Positions 54,285 to 62,790 of a stretch of DNA of 64,000 nucleotides are shown here, piece after piece. This DNA is from Symbiodinium natans. Its lineage: Eukaryota > Sar > Dinophyceae > Suessiales > Symbiodiniaceae. The notes below the pieces were generated by a model that saw nothing but the letters and a program-made list of their open reading frames with translations, was not told the origin of the DNA and did not search any database. Within the stretch, counting starts at the first letter, position 1; each line of letters opens with the position of its first letter. The translations under genes and the position numbers were made by a program. The stretch is from positions 38,501-102,500 of the forward strand of contig CAJNDS010000165.1 of the NCBI GenBank assembly GCA_905221605.1, given 5' to 3'.

Positions 54285-54392
54285 CCTAAGGGTCCATGTA
54301 CTTATAGAGTACATACCTGGGCCCTAAAGCTACTATATGGGAAGCCCTTTAAGGCCCAAGTATATACTACATAGGTACATGGACCCTTAGGG
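54285..54392. repeat. MITE family A copy 7
   Basis: CCTAAGGGTCCATGTACTTA at the left, CATAGGTACATGGACCCTTA at the right, with GGCCCAAGTATATACTA inside. Confidence 0.8.
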
Positions 54393-55056
54393 TACCTATC
54401 CCCTTCCTACAGGATGCTTGGGGCTGACGGGGTTCCAGACACTCTCAAGCCCTTCAGCTTTCTTGGCCAATAGTTGAACTTTAACTTTTTTGGGGGCTTC
54501 CTTATGTAGTAGAGTAGGGAATTCTTTAACTTTTTTGGGGTAGTTATAATCCCCGTATAATCGCAAAGGTTAACCTTGAAGTTTCCCCAGGTTGCTGGAC
54601 AACTACGTCTATCCATCCCCTTCCTAAAGGATCCTTAGCCAACAGTTGAGCTTTAAAACTTGTTGGGCTTCATTATTTAGTAGGAATATTGAAGTTTAAC
54701 TTTTTTTCCTTGGTTATTGGAGAAGTAAGGGTCATAAACGAATGGTTTCCAGCTGTACCAGTTTCCTCTAAGGGATAATGAATATTTGTTGGGCGTGTGG
54801 GGCCCGGAAGGTGTTGGAAAGAAGGAAACGTAAGGAACAGCAAAAGAGAGGGGCCATCCGGAACAGACACAAGAAAGACACACACACACACACACACACA
54901 GCCACTAGATCGACCGAGTTCATCTACTGAAGGTATAGGCGGGGGCGTTGTTAGCCACTCTCTAAGCTCTAAGGTGCTACAGAACGAACAATGATGACTT
55001 TTTTGTCGGGAGGGGGTCCTTTTGAGGGGGAGTCTTCTATCTTTGGTGGTTTCAAG

Positions 55057-56127
55057 GTCCTCGCAAGCCCAAAGCAGTCCCCACCTCTACCCTAAACCCT
55101 AAGCCCTACACCCCGTTGCAAGCCCAAAGCAGTTGCCATCTATACCCTAAACCCTAAACCCTAAACCCTGAACCCTAAACCCTAAACCCTCAACCCTAAA
55201 CCCTAGTCCCCACCTCTACCCTAAACCGGATGACCCCTTCGGCCGGTGGTGCATGCGTCGGGTCGACATTGGGGTCAAGTGCTGTGTCGATGCCGCAGAT
55301 GGTGGGACCGAGACGAAGTTGGCAAACGTTCCTGCTGGTATTTCCAGCATTACGGGGGTGACATCAACACGCTGCCCCAGGACATCCAGACTGAAGTTCG
55401 CCGCTGTCGAGCCGATGTTCGTTTTGGTTTACTTCACCGGTCGGGCAGTGCCACAAGAGACTGAGCCGAGGACACCCCAAACCCTACGAGCTGTGCAGCC
55501 GAAAGCGCAAAACACGACAGAATAGCAAGTGACCTCGACCTTCTACCCTGCCATGTGCTCGCCAGGCTACACCTCTACCCGAAACCCTAGACCCCCTCGC
55601 AAGCCCAAAGCAATCCCCACCTCTACCCCCAAACCCTAAACCCTACACCCCGTTGCAAGCCCAAAGCAGTTGCCACCTCTGCCCGAAACCCTAAACCCTG
55701 TTGCAAGCCCAAAGCAGTTGCAACCTCTACCCTAAACCCTAAACCCTACACCCCGTTGCAAGCCCAAAGCAGTTGCCATCTCTACCCTAAACCCTAAACC
55801 CTGTTGCAAGCCCAAAGCAGTTGCCACCTCTGCCCGAAACCCTAAACCCTGTTTCAAGCCCAAAGCAGTTGCCACCTCTACCCTAAACCCTAAACCCTAC
55901 ACCCCGTTGCAAGCCCAAAGCAGTTGCCATCTCTACCCTAAACCCTACACCCCGTTGCAAGCCCAAAGCAGTTGCCACCTCTGCCCGAAACCCTAAACCC
56001 TGTTGCAAGCCCAAAGCAGTTGCCACCTCTACCCTAAACCCTAAACCCTACACCCCGTTGCAAGCCCAAAGCAGTTACCATCTCTGCCCTAAACCCTAAA
56101 CCCTGTTGCAAGCCCAAAGCAGTTGCA
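55057..56127. repeat. minisatellite of telomere-linked AAGCCCAAAGCAG units
   Basis: About 13 copies of GCAAGCCCAAAGCAG followed by TTGCCACCTCTACC (or a close variant) and one to three CCCTAAA/CCCTACA units, period about 45-57 bp. Two units lie before and the rest after a unique segment at 55,226-55,570. Confidence 0.88.
55226..55525 (+). CDS. coding-like segment, tentative family-X polymerase resemblance
   Basis: One forward frame has MRRVDIGVKC near 55,253 and later FVLVYFTGRAVPQE near 55,420, stopping at 55,523-55,525. In family-X DNA polymerases a RRVD[IL] segment is followed about 15 residues on by a [LV]-x-YFTGS segment. Here they are about 50 residues apart, which would need an intron or decay between them. 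The match is short, so the call is weak. The segment sits within the minisatellite. Confidence 0.25.
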   Translation, partial: PDDPFGRWCMRRVDIGVKCCVDAADGGTETKLANVPAGISSITGVTSTRCPRTSRLKFAAVEPMFVLVYFTGRAVPQETEPRTPQTLRAVQPKAQNTTE

Positions 56128-56254
56128 AATGCAGACTTTGCAGTATACTTCTTACCAAGTTCAACAAACAAAGCAGAACACCGAAACACCTGATAGACAT
56201 GTGAAAATACGCTGGGAAGAGCCAAAAAGCACAAACTAGTCCTAAACTTCTAAA

Positions 56255-56372
56255 CTTGGGATGTTCCCCCTTATACTAACAGTGACTAACAGAACAGTCG
56301 TTAACAGGGATGATAATAGGGCGTACTATAATAAGCCCTATTATGGTGCCAGTGTAAGGGGGAATATCCCAA
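56255..56372. repeat. MITE family C copy 2
   Basis: CTTGGGATGTTCCCCCTTAT at the left, ATAAGGGGGAATATCCCAA-like right end (GTAAGGGGGAATATCCCAA), with an internal palindrome AATAGGGCGTACTATAATA region. Confidence 0.75.
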
Positions 56373-56493
56373 CCCTAAACCCGGAACCTTGAACCCTAAA
56401 CCCTAAACAGAGCCGCTACAACCAGCCATGGCAGGGCGAAGAGCCCGTGGCAGAACTGGGCGGGCCTTTTCCAGGGCCAATGCCTCAGGTTCA

Positions 56494-56600
56494 GGTTTTA
56501 GGGTTTAGGGTTCAGGGTTTAGGGTTCAGGATTTAGGGTTTAGTGTTTAGGGTTCGGGTTTAGGGTTTAGGGTTTTAGGGTTTTAGGGTTTAGGGTTTAG
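56494..56600 (+). repeat. TTTAGGG tract interrupted by the retroelement
   Basis: Degenerate TTTAGGG/TTCAGGG/TTTTAGGG units run up to TTTAGGGTTTAG, where the retroelement begins. On the other side the sequence resumes GTTCGGGTTTTGGGG, consistent with insertion inside one tract. Confidence 0.85.
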
Positions 56601-57001
56601 AGCACCAATCTCGTTGCACATGTCAGGAGATGCTGGTTTACCAGCAGAGCAGCAAACGCATGCACGGCCTGTAGCTCTATGCTGCAGCCTTGTCGGCACA
56701 GGAGTTTCGCAGCTCTCGGCAGGTTTAGGCTAGCGCTCAAACGGATTCGCAGGCATCCGTGCACAATATTGGGTCTGCCGATAAGGCACAGTGCGAGACA
56801 TCCCCTGCAGAAGCTGCCAAGAGATATCTCGAAGCAAGAACCTTTGACGTTTCCACCAGTCGGAAAAAGTCAGACTTTGCGATTCTGGGAGATTGCAATC
56901 AGATTGGGAGCCTGTGTCCCAAATTCTTGCTGACATTCAACTCATTCTTGACATCTCTTTTTCTGTTGCGGCCTCAGCCTACAGTGTTGCTTGTGAGAAG
57001 G
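56601..57001 (+). repeat. left terminal direct repeat of the retroelement
   Basis: It begins AGCACCAATCTCGTTGC and ends GCTTGTGAGAAGG. It contains a perfect 5-bp-stem hairpin GCTGG-TTTA-CCAGC at 56,632-56,645. It differs from the right copy only at 56,983 (A here, G there). Small open frames in it are identical in both copies and have no recognisable product. It likely contains the promoter. Confidence 0.93.
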
Positions 57002-57188
57002 CTTTCGGCGTTCGGTGCCGGACAGTGCAGTCATCGGTGAACGCTTGTTACAATCCATATCCATATCTTTTGACTACCACCACTTTGAAGGTCAAGTTGA
57101 AAGGAGTTTGACTGGTTATGACTAGGCTAACAGCCTGGGCTCTCCGTTTGGCTCCAAGCAAGTGGTGAAGGTTGACGCGTTGTCAACT

Positions 57189-60100
57189 ATGAACAGAGTG
57201 CGGACACGACCTTCGCGACGTACCTTCAGGAGACGGTTCCGCAGATGGTTTCTGCGCAGAGCACGCAGGACTTCTTACTGGAGCCAGCTTCTTCTGTGCA
57301 TGTGCAAGATTTTCTTTCTGGGTCTCAGATGCGTGTTTTTCTGGTGCGTGGAGCAAGCGTACAGATTTGCGGCCAGAGATGGGCCGACAGTTTCTGGGCA
57401 AAGTATAGGCGCGTCTTCTACATCCACGCCAATTAGACGGGGCAGTGTTTCTGACAGATCTGTACCATTGCATATTGACCTTGGTCCCTCTTGGCACGAG
57501 TTGGACCAGATGACGCTCAACAACCTCACCCTAAGAGGCCTTCGTGTCTGGACGGCAAGCGTGGAGGCCTGCCCACATCGTGTGCAAGCTTGGTCTGACA
57601 GCCTGCGCGCCAAAGCTGCGACCCTGCTGCAAAATCGTCGCTGGCCTGAGTTTGTTGATGATCTGCTCATGACCGCTGCCAAAGTTGGTTGCTTACTTGA
57701 AGCTGGCGCTGTAGAACATACGCACCTGGCCGGTATGCATGTCCTCACGCGTAGCCTTGCTGACTGGATTTTGCCTCCTGGGGCTCGCACAAAGCGACCC
57801 ACGAGCCTGCAAACAGATGTCTTCTTCTTTGTTTTGGGTGCCCTCAAGCTCTTGCTTAAAACTAGATGGCAAGCCCTTAAAGGGAAACGTAGACGAGCCC
57901 GTGCGTTATCTCGCTGCAAATGCTTGCCGCCTACCGTGCATGAAGCTATAGCCGCCACATGCGGTTGCTGGGACGTCAACATGTTTGAGGACGTGAGTTT
58001 GTTCATTTGTTGGCAAGTCTTCGGCTTGCTCAGCTCGGCGCCCGGACATGCAGTGCTGTACATGATGAGCAATGGGTTTTTCGACTACCTAGGTTCCACT
58101 AAGTACAACTTAAAGAGAGCTAAGAGCCATGCCGCAAGCCCTATGACGCGCTGTTATCAGCATTTGCAAGAACATCGCAAGGCCTTGTTGCAGAAAGAAC
58201 CTGTGTTGAACCACAAAGTCCGCCTGTTTAAGACTGTGCATGCTGCTGACACGATGTTCTGGATTCTTGCCACCGGGGAAGAAAGCTACATCCGTACGCT
58301 TGAAACTGCCAGCATAAGCTGCTGGCAACCGAAAGCAAACACGTCGGCAATCGGACCGCGAAACACAGCGTGCCGTGCCAAGACACGATGCCGACCTAGG
58401 CGTCGCAAGTGCGCGGTGCGCAATGCGGACTGCGTCCAAGCCCAGCAAGACCATTTAAGTAGGGTTGCTAGGCGTAGGCTAGCCCCTTCTCCCCTTCCGT
58501 TTTGCCTTAGTAGGTCCTTACTCAAGCTTCCCTACAAAGATGCCTATACCCTAGCATGCAGGAGCCTCTTGCTTGAAGGCGGGGGTTTTGGGCCTGTAGA
58601 TATCGGCAACGATAAGTTTCAGACTCTTCTTGTCAGATATGTCGCTGATGCTCAGTACGTGTGCTGGGACAGCCTTTGCTGCCGGTTTCAGTCCCGTGTT
58701 CGTCACGCTGGCGAAATGGCCATTGTGATTGGCCTTGCGTTGCGCAAGTTACCCAGCACAACCGCTGCCACTCGGTGCCGGAAACGACTAGACTACAAAC
58801 TTCGGCAGTTTGGGGAGCGCACATGCCGACGCACATATGTTCCCTGGCCCCCTAAAGTGCCTACCTCCGTGTTCCATAAGTCCATTGCTAGTGTCCTCCA
58901 CAGTGCCCGGCTTAGCCTTTCCCAAAAGTGGATACTGTTCAGTTACTCGCCTGTCCGTGGGAAAACTGCCAAGCGCTCGGACTGTTGGCGGTACAAAAGC
59001 GTAGCAAAGGACATCCGTGATGAGCAGCTACTCAGCTGTCCACTTCAAGTGCTTAGGCCTTCGCCGGAGGATTGTCGAGACATGCGCAGGGTAAAGCTGC
59101 ATTGGGGTGTTCCGCTAGGTTCCAAGCCGTCACAGGACAGAGCAGATGCTTTAAAGGTTCTTAGTCATATCGTGAAAAAGGTAGGGGTGAAGCTTACTTG
59201 GGATATGAGCCGCCATATCCAAGGGTTCTTTGCCACCTTAGTGCATCCCGAACGTGAGCAACTGGAGGTGCAATATGACACATGTTTTCCCTTACACAAC
59301 GCTACACACGTACATGTGCAAGAGGATAAAGACCGTAATGCAGCCTGGGTTCTCCCTAAACGGTTGTATCAGCAATGGTGCGTTTTCATGTTTCGCCAAG
59401 ACAACGACCACTGGCTTCCGGTCAACGCATGCGTTCAAGGCATTGTTGAAGAGTACCGTTGCTTGCACGAGCAGTGTCTCCCACAACACTTGCGCCATTT
59501 CGCAAAAAAGTCTAAATGGGCCCACTACAGCCTTCCGTATGCATATACCACGCTTAAGCAAAAGTGCTTCCAGTCCGGAGTGGGACAGACCTGCAGGAAG
59601 GCTGGACACAGCTGCTTCCGACGAATCATTGCCTGGTCCACTCACCCAGCCAAATCGCTATATCGAGGAGCTTCCCGAGCTATCAGCGGCATGATCGCCG
59701 CATTAGGCGCAGGCTTTGAAACTGCAAACTTGCACACTGCCATCCCTGACTTGAGACGTGCAGTGGCAAGACTGCGCAGCAGTTCTGAGCCGTGCGTGTG
59801 TGCCCGTTGCAGCAAAAGCAAAGCACAGATCTGTGTCCAAGTGCTAGATGCTGCACAAATGTATGAAGAACTGCCTGTTGACAGGGTTCTTCTAGCAGCG
59901 CAGGAGTTCCAAAAGCTTCTCCAGGAAAATAATGACGCTGCTGGGATAGCCGTGACTAGGACAAAAAGGTTGCACACTTGGCTGTCAAAGTGCGCTGGAC
60001 ATTTCAACCAGCGTGCCAAGATCTGGCGCTGGGCCGATATTCTCACTGTGCTGACGCTGGCCCTGTCGCAACCTACTGTCCGTTTAGGAAGGTTTCTGTT

Positions 60101-60800
60101 TAAACAGGTCCGGGGTGTGCCTATAGGAGGCCACTGTAGTAAAGCTATTGCCTCCCTGGTTTTAGCTTTTGACGAGTTTAAATGGGTCAAAAACAAACTT
60201 GCACAGGTTCAGCTTGGTTTTCTGCCGGATGAAACCTGGGAGTTTCACGAAGTCGCTGCTTTTGTCCGCTACGTTGACGATGTTGCCACCGCGTCAAAAG
60301 TGCTTTGTGACGACTGCCTCCTAGACCTCGTTGATACCATTTACACTCCCCCGATCAAGTTTGAAGCTGCGCCAAGCAGTAAGCTGGGTGTCCCTTTCCT
60401 TGATATTTGGATAGTGCCTGAAAATAATGACATCCGCATAAGAGCTGACCTCGCAGAGGCCGACTGGCGAGATCAGGCAGGTAAACACGCTCCCGCCAAA
60501 TTCAGACTTAAGCCCTGGAGAGGATTTTGCAGTTTTGATTTGTGTGAAGCCCGTGGGCTCGTCGCTTCAAAACTTGTGCGACTTAGGACGCTGCAGTTGC
60601 CCCAAAATGAGTTGCGAAAAGCTGTTTCCGCCGAGCTTCAGCTTTGGATCCTCTCAGGATATCCTAGGCAGATCATTGAAAGGTTGTGGACACATGCCCG
60701 TCATTTCCCAGCAGCAAGCAAGTGTGCCAGAAATCAGCTCCATGCTTGGGCTATGCAAAGCAATCTCCCTGACAGGGTTGCGTCGTACTGGGAGTCTTGA
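57189..60800 (+). CDS. Penelope-like reverse transcriptase, endonuclease-deficient
   Basis: The ORF gives 1,203 residues from the first ATG (57,189); a GTG 27 bases upstream keeps the frame open but is unlikely as start. The first 60 residues are Arg-rich, followed by a hydrophobic run (LLLCMCKIFFLGLRCVFFWC). Residues to about 690 are unassigned. The RT core follows in PLE order: EDKDRNAAWVLPKRLYQQW (about 712-730), RRIIAWSTHPAKSLYRGASR (811 on), motif A VLDAAQMYEELPVD with D887, motif B VRGVPIGGHCSKAIASL (974 on), motif C FVRYVDDVA with catalytic Y-V-D-D at 1028-1031, then GVPFLDIWI with FLD at 1070-1072, and a thumb-like tail. The catalytic Asp residues are present. The protein stops about 130 residues after FLD with no GIY-YIG nuclease, so it would have to use free DNA ends or existing nicks. 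The N-terminal extension is much longer than in simple PLEs. It is clearly an RT; PLE placement is strong by motif order, its branch is inference. Confidence 0.88.
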   Translation: MNRVRTRPSRRTFRRRFRRWFLRRARRTSYWSQLLLCMCKIFFLGLRCVFFWCVEQAYRFAARDGPTVSGQSIGASSTSTPIRRGSVSDRSVPLHIDLGPSWHELDQMTLNNLTLRGLRVWTASVEACPHRVQAWSDSLRAKAATLLQNRRWPEFVDDLLMTAAKVGCLLEAGAVEHTHLAGMHVLTRSLADWILPPGARTKRPTSLQTDVFFFVLGALKLLLKTRWQALKGKRRRARALSRCKCLPPTVHEAIAATCGCWDVNMFEDVSLFICWQVFGLLSSAPGHAVLYMMSNGFFDYLGSTKYNLKRAKSHAASPMTRCYQHLQEHRKALLQKEPVLNHKVRLFKTVHAADTMFWILATGEESYIRTLETASISCWQPKANTSAIGPRNTACRAKTRCRPRRRKCAVRNADCVQAQQDHLSRVARRRLAPSPLPFCLSRSLLKLPYKDAYTLACRSLLLEGGGFGPVDIGNDKFQTLLVRYVADAQYVCWDSLCCRFQSRVRHAGEMAIVIGLALRKLPSTTAATRCRKRLDYKLRQFGERTCRRTYVPWPPKVPTSVFHKSIASVLHSARLSLSQKWILFSYSPVRGKTAKRSDCWRYKSVAKDIRDEQLLSCPLQVLRPSPEDCRDMRRVKLHWGVPLGSKPSQDRADALKVLSHIVKKVGVKLTWDMSRHIQGFFATLVHPEREQLEVQYDTCFPLHNATHVHVQEDKDRNAAWVLPKRLYQQWCVFMFRQDNDHWLPVNACVQGIVEEYRCLHEQCLPQHLRHFAKKSKWAHYSLPYAYTTLKQKCFQSGVGQTCRKAGHSCFRRIIAWSTHPAKSLYRGASRAISGMIAALGAGFETANLHTAIPDLRRAVARLRSSSEPCVCARCSKSKAQICVQVLDAAQMYEELPVDRVLLAAQEFQKLLQENNDAAGIAVTRTKRLHTWLSKCAGHFNQRAKIWRWADILTVLTLALSQPTVRLGRFLFKQVRGVPIGGHCSKAIASLVLAFDEFKWVKNKLAQVQLGFLPDETWEFHEVAAFVRYVDDVATASKVLCDDCLLDLVDTIYTPPIKFEAAPSSKLGVPFLDIWIVPENNDIRIRADLAEADWRDQAGKHAPAKFRLKPWRGFCSFDLCEARGLVASKLVRLRTLQLPQNELRKAVSAELQLWILSGYPRQIIERLWTHARHFPAASKCARNQLHAWAMQSNLPDRVASYWES

Positions 60801-60835
60801 ATGCCGGGGTTTTTGTTCGTGTACCTGTGTGGTTT

Positions 60836-60850
60836 CGGTTTTAGGGTTTC
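60836..60850 (+). other. telomere-like unit between retroelement ORFs
   Basis: The stretch GGTTTTAGGGTTTCTGG lies in the 153-bp gap between the RT stop and the next ORF. It is a single TTTTAGGGTTT match inside otherwise non-telomeric element sequence; it may be chance. Confidence 0.4.
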
Positions 60851-60953
60851 TGGCGCTGAGTTGAGCTCCCCGTGCTGCGCTTGCTGAGTGCTCCGCCTGC
60901 AAGCTGCGGTGCTCTAACTGGCCAGTTTGACTGTCTTTTTTGCCTGCGCTGCC

Positions 60954-61667
60954 ATGGGCGGTAAAGGCAAAGGCAAGGGCAGCTGGTACAAAGGCAAAGG
61001 CTACCACAGAGCAGGCCCTTACTCGTACCAGCACGGCCATGACCTTGGCGCTACAGTCGGATGGACCTTCCAAAATGCGGTCCAAGGGGCCCTGCAGCAA
61101 GTGATGAGCCAAGGCATCCAGGGAGTGCTTGACCGTGCCCTCCAGACCGGCGGTTCATCGCCTGCAGCGGCGCCGCAACCTGCTACCTTGCCTGCGAAAG
61201 CCGGAGGGAGCCTTGCCTCCTCCATCTTGCAGGCTATCACCGGGAAGCAGGCTCCAGTGGAGCAACCGCCAGCTGTTACTGTCGAAGCTACCCATCCGCA
61301 AGGGACAGGTGCAGCCAGTAGTGGCGACAAGGATGCACTCATGCTCAAAATGATGGATATGCTCACACAGCAACAGAAGCAGCACTCCGACCAGATGAAA
61401 CTCTTGGTGGAAAAAGTCACGCATGAAAATTGGGCGCGTGAGCAGGAAGACGTTCCGGAGCCAGTAGCCGGGCATCTTGAGGAGGCTGCCGCCTTGGAAG
61501 CAGCCATTGCTGAGAGCCAGGCTCGCTTGCAGGAGATTCAAGGCAGAACCAAGCCTGCCACCACCGCCTCAGCAAAGGCCAGTCCAAAGGCGGCGTGCTC
61601 GGCCGCTAGCAAGCAGACGCTGCTGCATGATGCTTTCTTGAGAAGCAGTGGCACGGGACGTAACTGA
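60954..61667 (+). CDS. retroelement ORF2, Gly/Lys-rich N-terminus and coiled coil
   Basis: The best start is the ATG at 60,954 in a GCCATGG context (an upstream in-frame ATG at 60,927 would add nine hydrophobic residues). The 237-residue product begins MGGKGKGKGSWYKGKGYHRA, a basic Gly/Lys tract typical of nucleic-acid-binding leaders in dinoflagellate proteins. It then has a Gln/Ala-rich part, a Pro/Ala linker, and a helical region with MLTQQQKQHSDQMKLLVEKV around 143-162, then Glu/Ala-rich helix to about 205, ending in a Lys/Ala/Ser-rich tail. The layout suggests a structural, oligomerising RNA-binding (Gag-like) protein. No zinc knuckle is visible. Function is inferred from composition and position only. 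It lies 153 bp after the RT stop and 12 bp before ORF3. Confidence 0.7.
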   Translation: MGGKGKGKGSWYKGKGYHRAGPYSYQHGHDLGATVGWTFQNAVQGALQQVMSQGIQGVLDRALQTGGSSPAAAPQPATLPAKAGGSLASSILQAITGKQAPVEQPPAVTVEATHPQGTGAASSGDKDALMLKMMDMLTQQQKQHSDQMKLLVEKVTHENWAREQEDVPEPVAGHLEEAAALEAAIAESQARLQEIQGRTKPATTASAKASPKAACSAASKQTLLHDAFLRSSGTGRN

Positions 61668-61679
61668 CTATCTTGTGTG

Positions 61680-62102
61680 ATGACCGGTGGCATGGGCAGT
61701 CCCATCTTAGATGCAGTTAGCATTTGGATGCTGTCACTGTTCCTGGTTTCTGTAAGAGCAGCGGTGTTGCTGTCACTCCTTCGCTTTGTGTGGAGCGAGA
61801 CTTGCCAGCATGCACTTGACTCCGTGCTGCACTGGGTTTTGGGCGCTGCGTTCAAGGTATGCCTTGAAAACATGCAAAGCTGGATCATGCCACGCGAGAG
61901 CTTTGATGCTACTGGCATGCTCAGTCTGCTACGGCAAAACCACAGCAGCGCGGATGACGCCACTAAAGAAACCACCGGTGGCAGTAGCTGGGCGGCCCAC
62001 CTCTCACATGAGTCAGTCCTCTCAAGCCCTTTGTTCACAGGAGTGCTGTGCGTGATGTTTCGCACAGTCGCTCCCAAATTAGCACGCATCATTGTTAGAT
62101 GA
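61680..62102 (+). CDS. retroelement ORF3, hydrophobic protein of unknown function
   Basis: The 140-residue ORF starts 12 bp after the ORF2 stop. Residues about 8-32 (ILDAVSIWMLSLFLVSVRAA and VLLSLL) form a strong membrane-like segment; a second, weaker hydrophobic stretch includes SVLHWVLGAAFKVCL around 50-64. The middle is Ser/Thr-rich and the C-terminus (PLFTGVLCVMFRTVAPKLAR) is again hydrophobic. No homologue comes to mind. The absence of stops, tight spacing after ORF2 and position 41 bp before the right terminal repeat support its being part of the element. It could be membrane-associated; it is not a recognisable envelope protein. Confidence 0.6.
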   Translation: MTGGMGSPILDAVSIWMLSLFLVSVRAAVLLSLLRFVWSETCQHALDSVLHWVLGAAFKVCLENMQSWIMPRESFDATGMLSLLRQNHSSADDATKETTGGSSWAAHLSHESVLSSPLFTGVLCVMFRTVAPKLARIIVR

Positions 62103-62143
62103 AAGCTGTTGACCACCCTATGTTATTGCATGGGAGGGCTTAC

Positions 62144-62544
62144 AGCACCAATCTCGTTGCACATGTCAGGAGATGCTGGTTTACCAGCAGAGCAGCAAAC
62201 GCATGCACGGCCTGTAGCTCTATGCTGCAGCCTTGTCGGCACAGGAGTTTCGCAGCTCTCGGCAGGTTTAGGCTAGCGCTCAAACGGATTCGCAGGCATC
62301 CGTGCACAATATTGGGTCTGCCGATAAGGCACAGTGCGAGACATCCCCTGCAGAAGCTGCCAAGAGATATCTCGAAGCAAGAACCTTTGACGTTTCCACC
62401 AGTCGGAAAAAGTCAGACTTTGCGATTCTGGGAGATTGCAATCAGATTGGGAGCCTGTGTCCCAAATTCTTGCTGACATTCAACTCATTCTTGACATCTC
62501 TTTTTCTGTTGCGGCCTCAGCCTACGGTGTTGCTTGTGAGAAGG
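62144..62544 (+). repeat. right terminal direct repeat of the retroelement
   Basis: 400 of 401 positions match the left copy. The right edge GAGAAGG joins GTTCGGGTTTTGGGG of the interrupted telomeric tract. The hairpin recurs at 62,175-62,188. Confidence 0.93.
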
Positions 62545-62681
62545 GTTCGGGTTTTGGGGCTGTAGGATGTTGGTATTCCAAGGCTGTTGGGTTGAATCGG
62601 ATGCCGATTTTTTGGGGCCCCACCCCACCCCCCATTCCCCGAAAGCCTCGAATTCCTGAGCTCGACGCCCTAATTGGGATC

Positions 62682-62790
62682 AATTTGGGGTTTAGGGGTT
62701 TAGGGGTTTAGGGGTTTAGGGGTTTAGGGGTTTAGGGTTTAGGGTTTAGGGTTTAGGGTGTAGGGTTCAGGGTTGAGGGTTTCGGGTGAC
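62682..62790 (+). repeat. TTTAGGGG array passing into TTTAGGG
   Basis: About six 8-bp units with four G, then 7-bp TTTAGGG, TGTAGGG and TTCAGGG. Confidence 0.9.

Larger units (their letters stand above)
56601..62544 (+). mobile_element. Penelope-like retroelement with terminal direct repeats and three ORFs
   Basis: A 5.9-kb element is bounded by 401-bp direct repeats (56,601-57,001 and 62,144-62,544) that differ at one base. It encodes a Penelope-type reverse transcriptase, then two smaller ORFs on the same strand. Known PLEs often have such LTR-like repeats, and their endonuclease-deficient branch is associated with telomeres in rotifers, fungi, plants and other eukaryotes. Here the RT lacks a C-terminal GIY-YIG domain and the insertion sits in TTTAGGG repeat. 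No target duplication is evident. The flanking tract reads G-rich on the element's sense strand on both sides. The intact ORFs and near-identical ends point to recent insertion. Confidence 0.85.

Noticed and set aside
55057-56127. CRISPR-like array (regular short repeats)
   Set aside because: Spacers are themselves telomeric repeat and not unique; no associated genes; eukaryotic context.
56679-56933. 84-codon frame in the left terminal repeat (125 codons at the right copy)
   Set aside because: Lies in the non-coding terminal repeat, is identical only because the repeats are identical, and overlaps other open frames; no known motif.
56601-57001. Hammerhead ribozyme, as found in repeats of some PLEs
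   Set aside because: The core CTGATGA was not seen on either strand of the repeat; only a short hairpin at 56,632-56,645 is evident.
57275-58072. 265-codon reverse-strand frame across the RT gene
   Set aside because: Shadow of the long RT frame; the forward strand has recognisable RT motifs and much greater length. The same applies to reverse frames at 59,642-60,196, 60,654-61,112, 61,019-61,507 and 61,538-62,116.
60390-60800. GIY-YIG endonuclease at the RT C-terminus
   Set aside because: No GIY and YIG pair and no room for a domain of about 90 residues beyond the thumb region.
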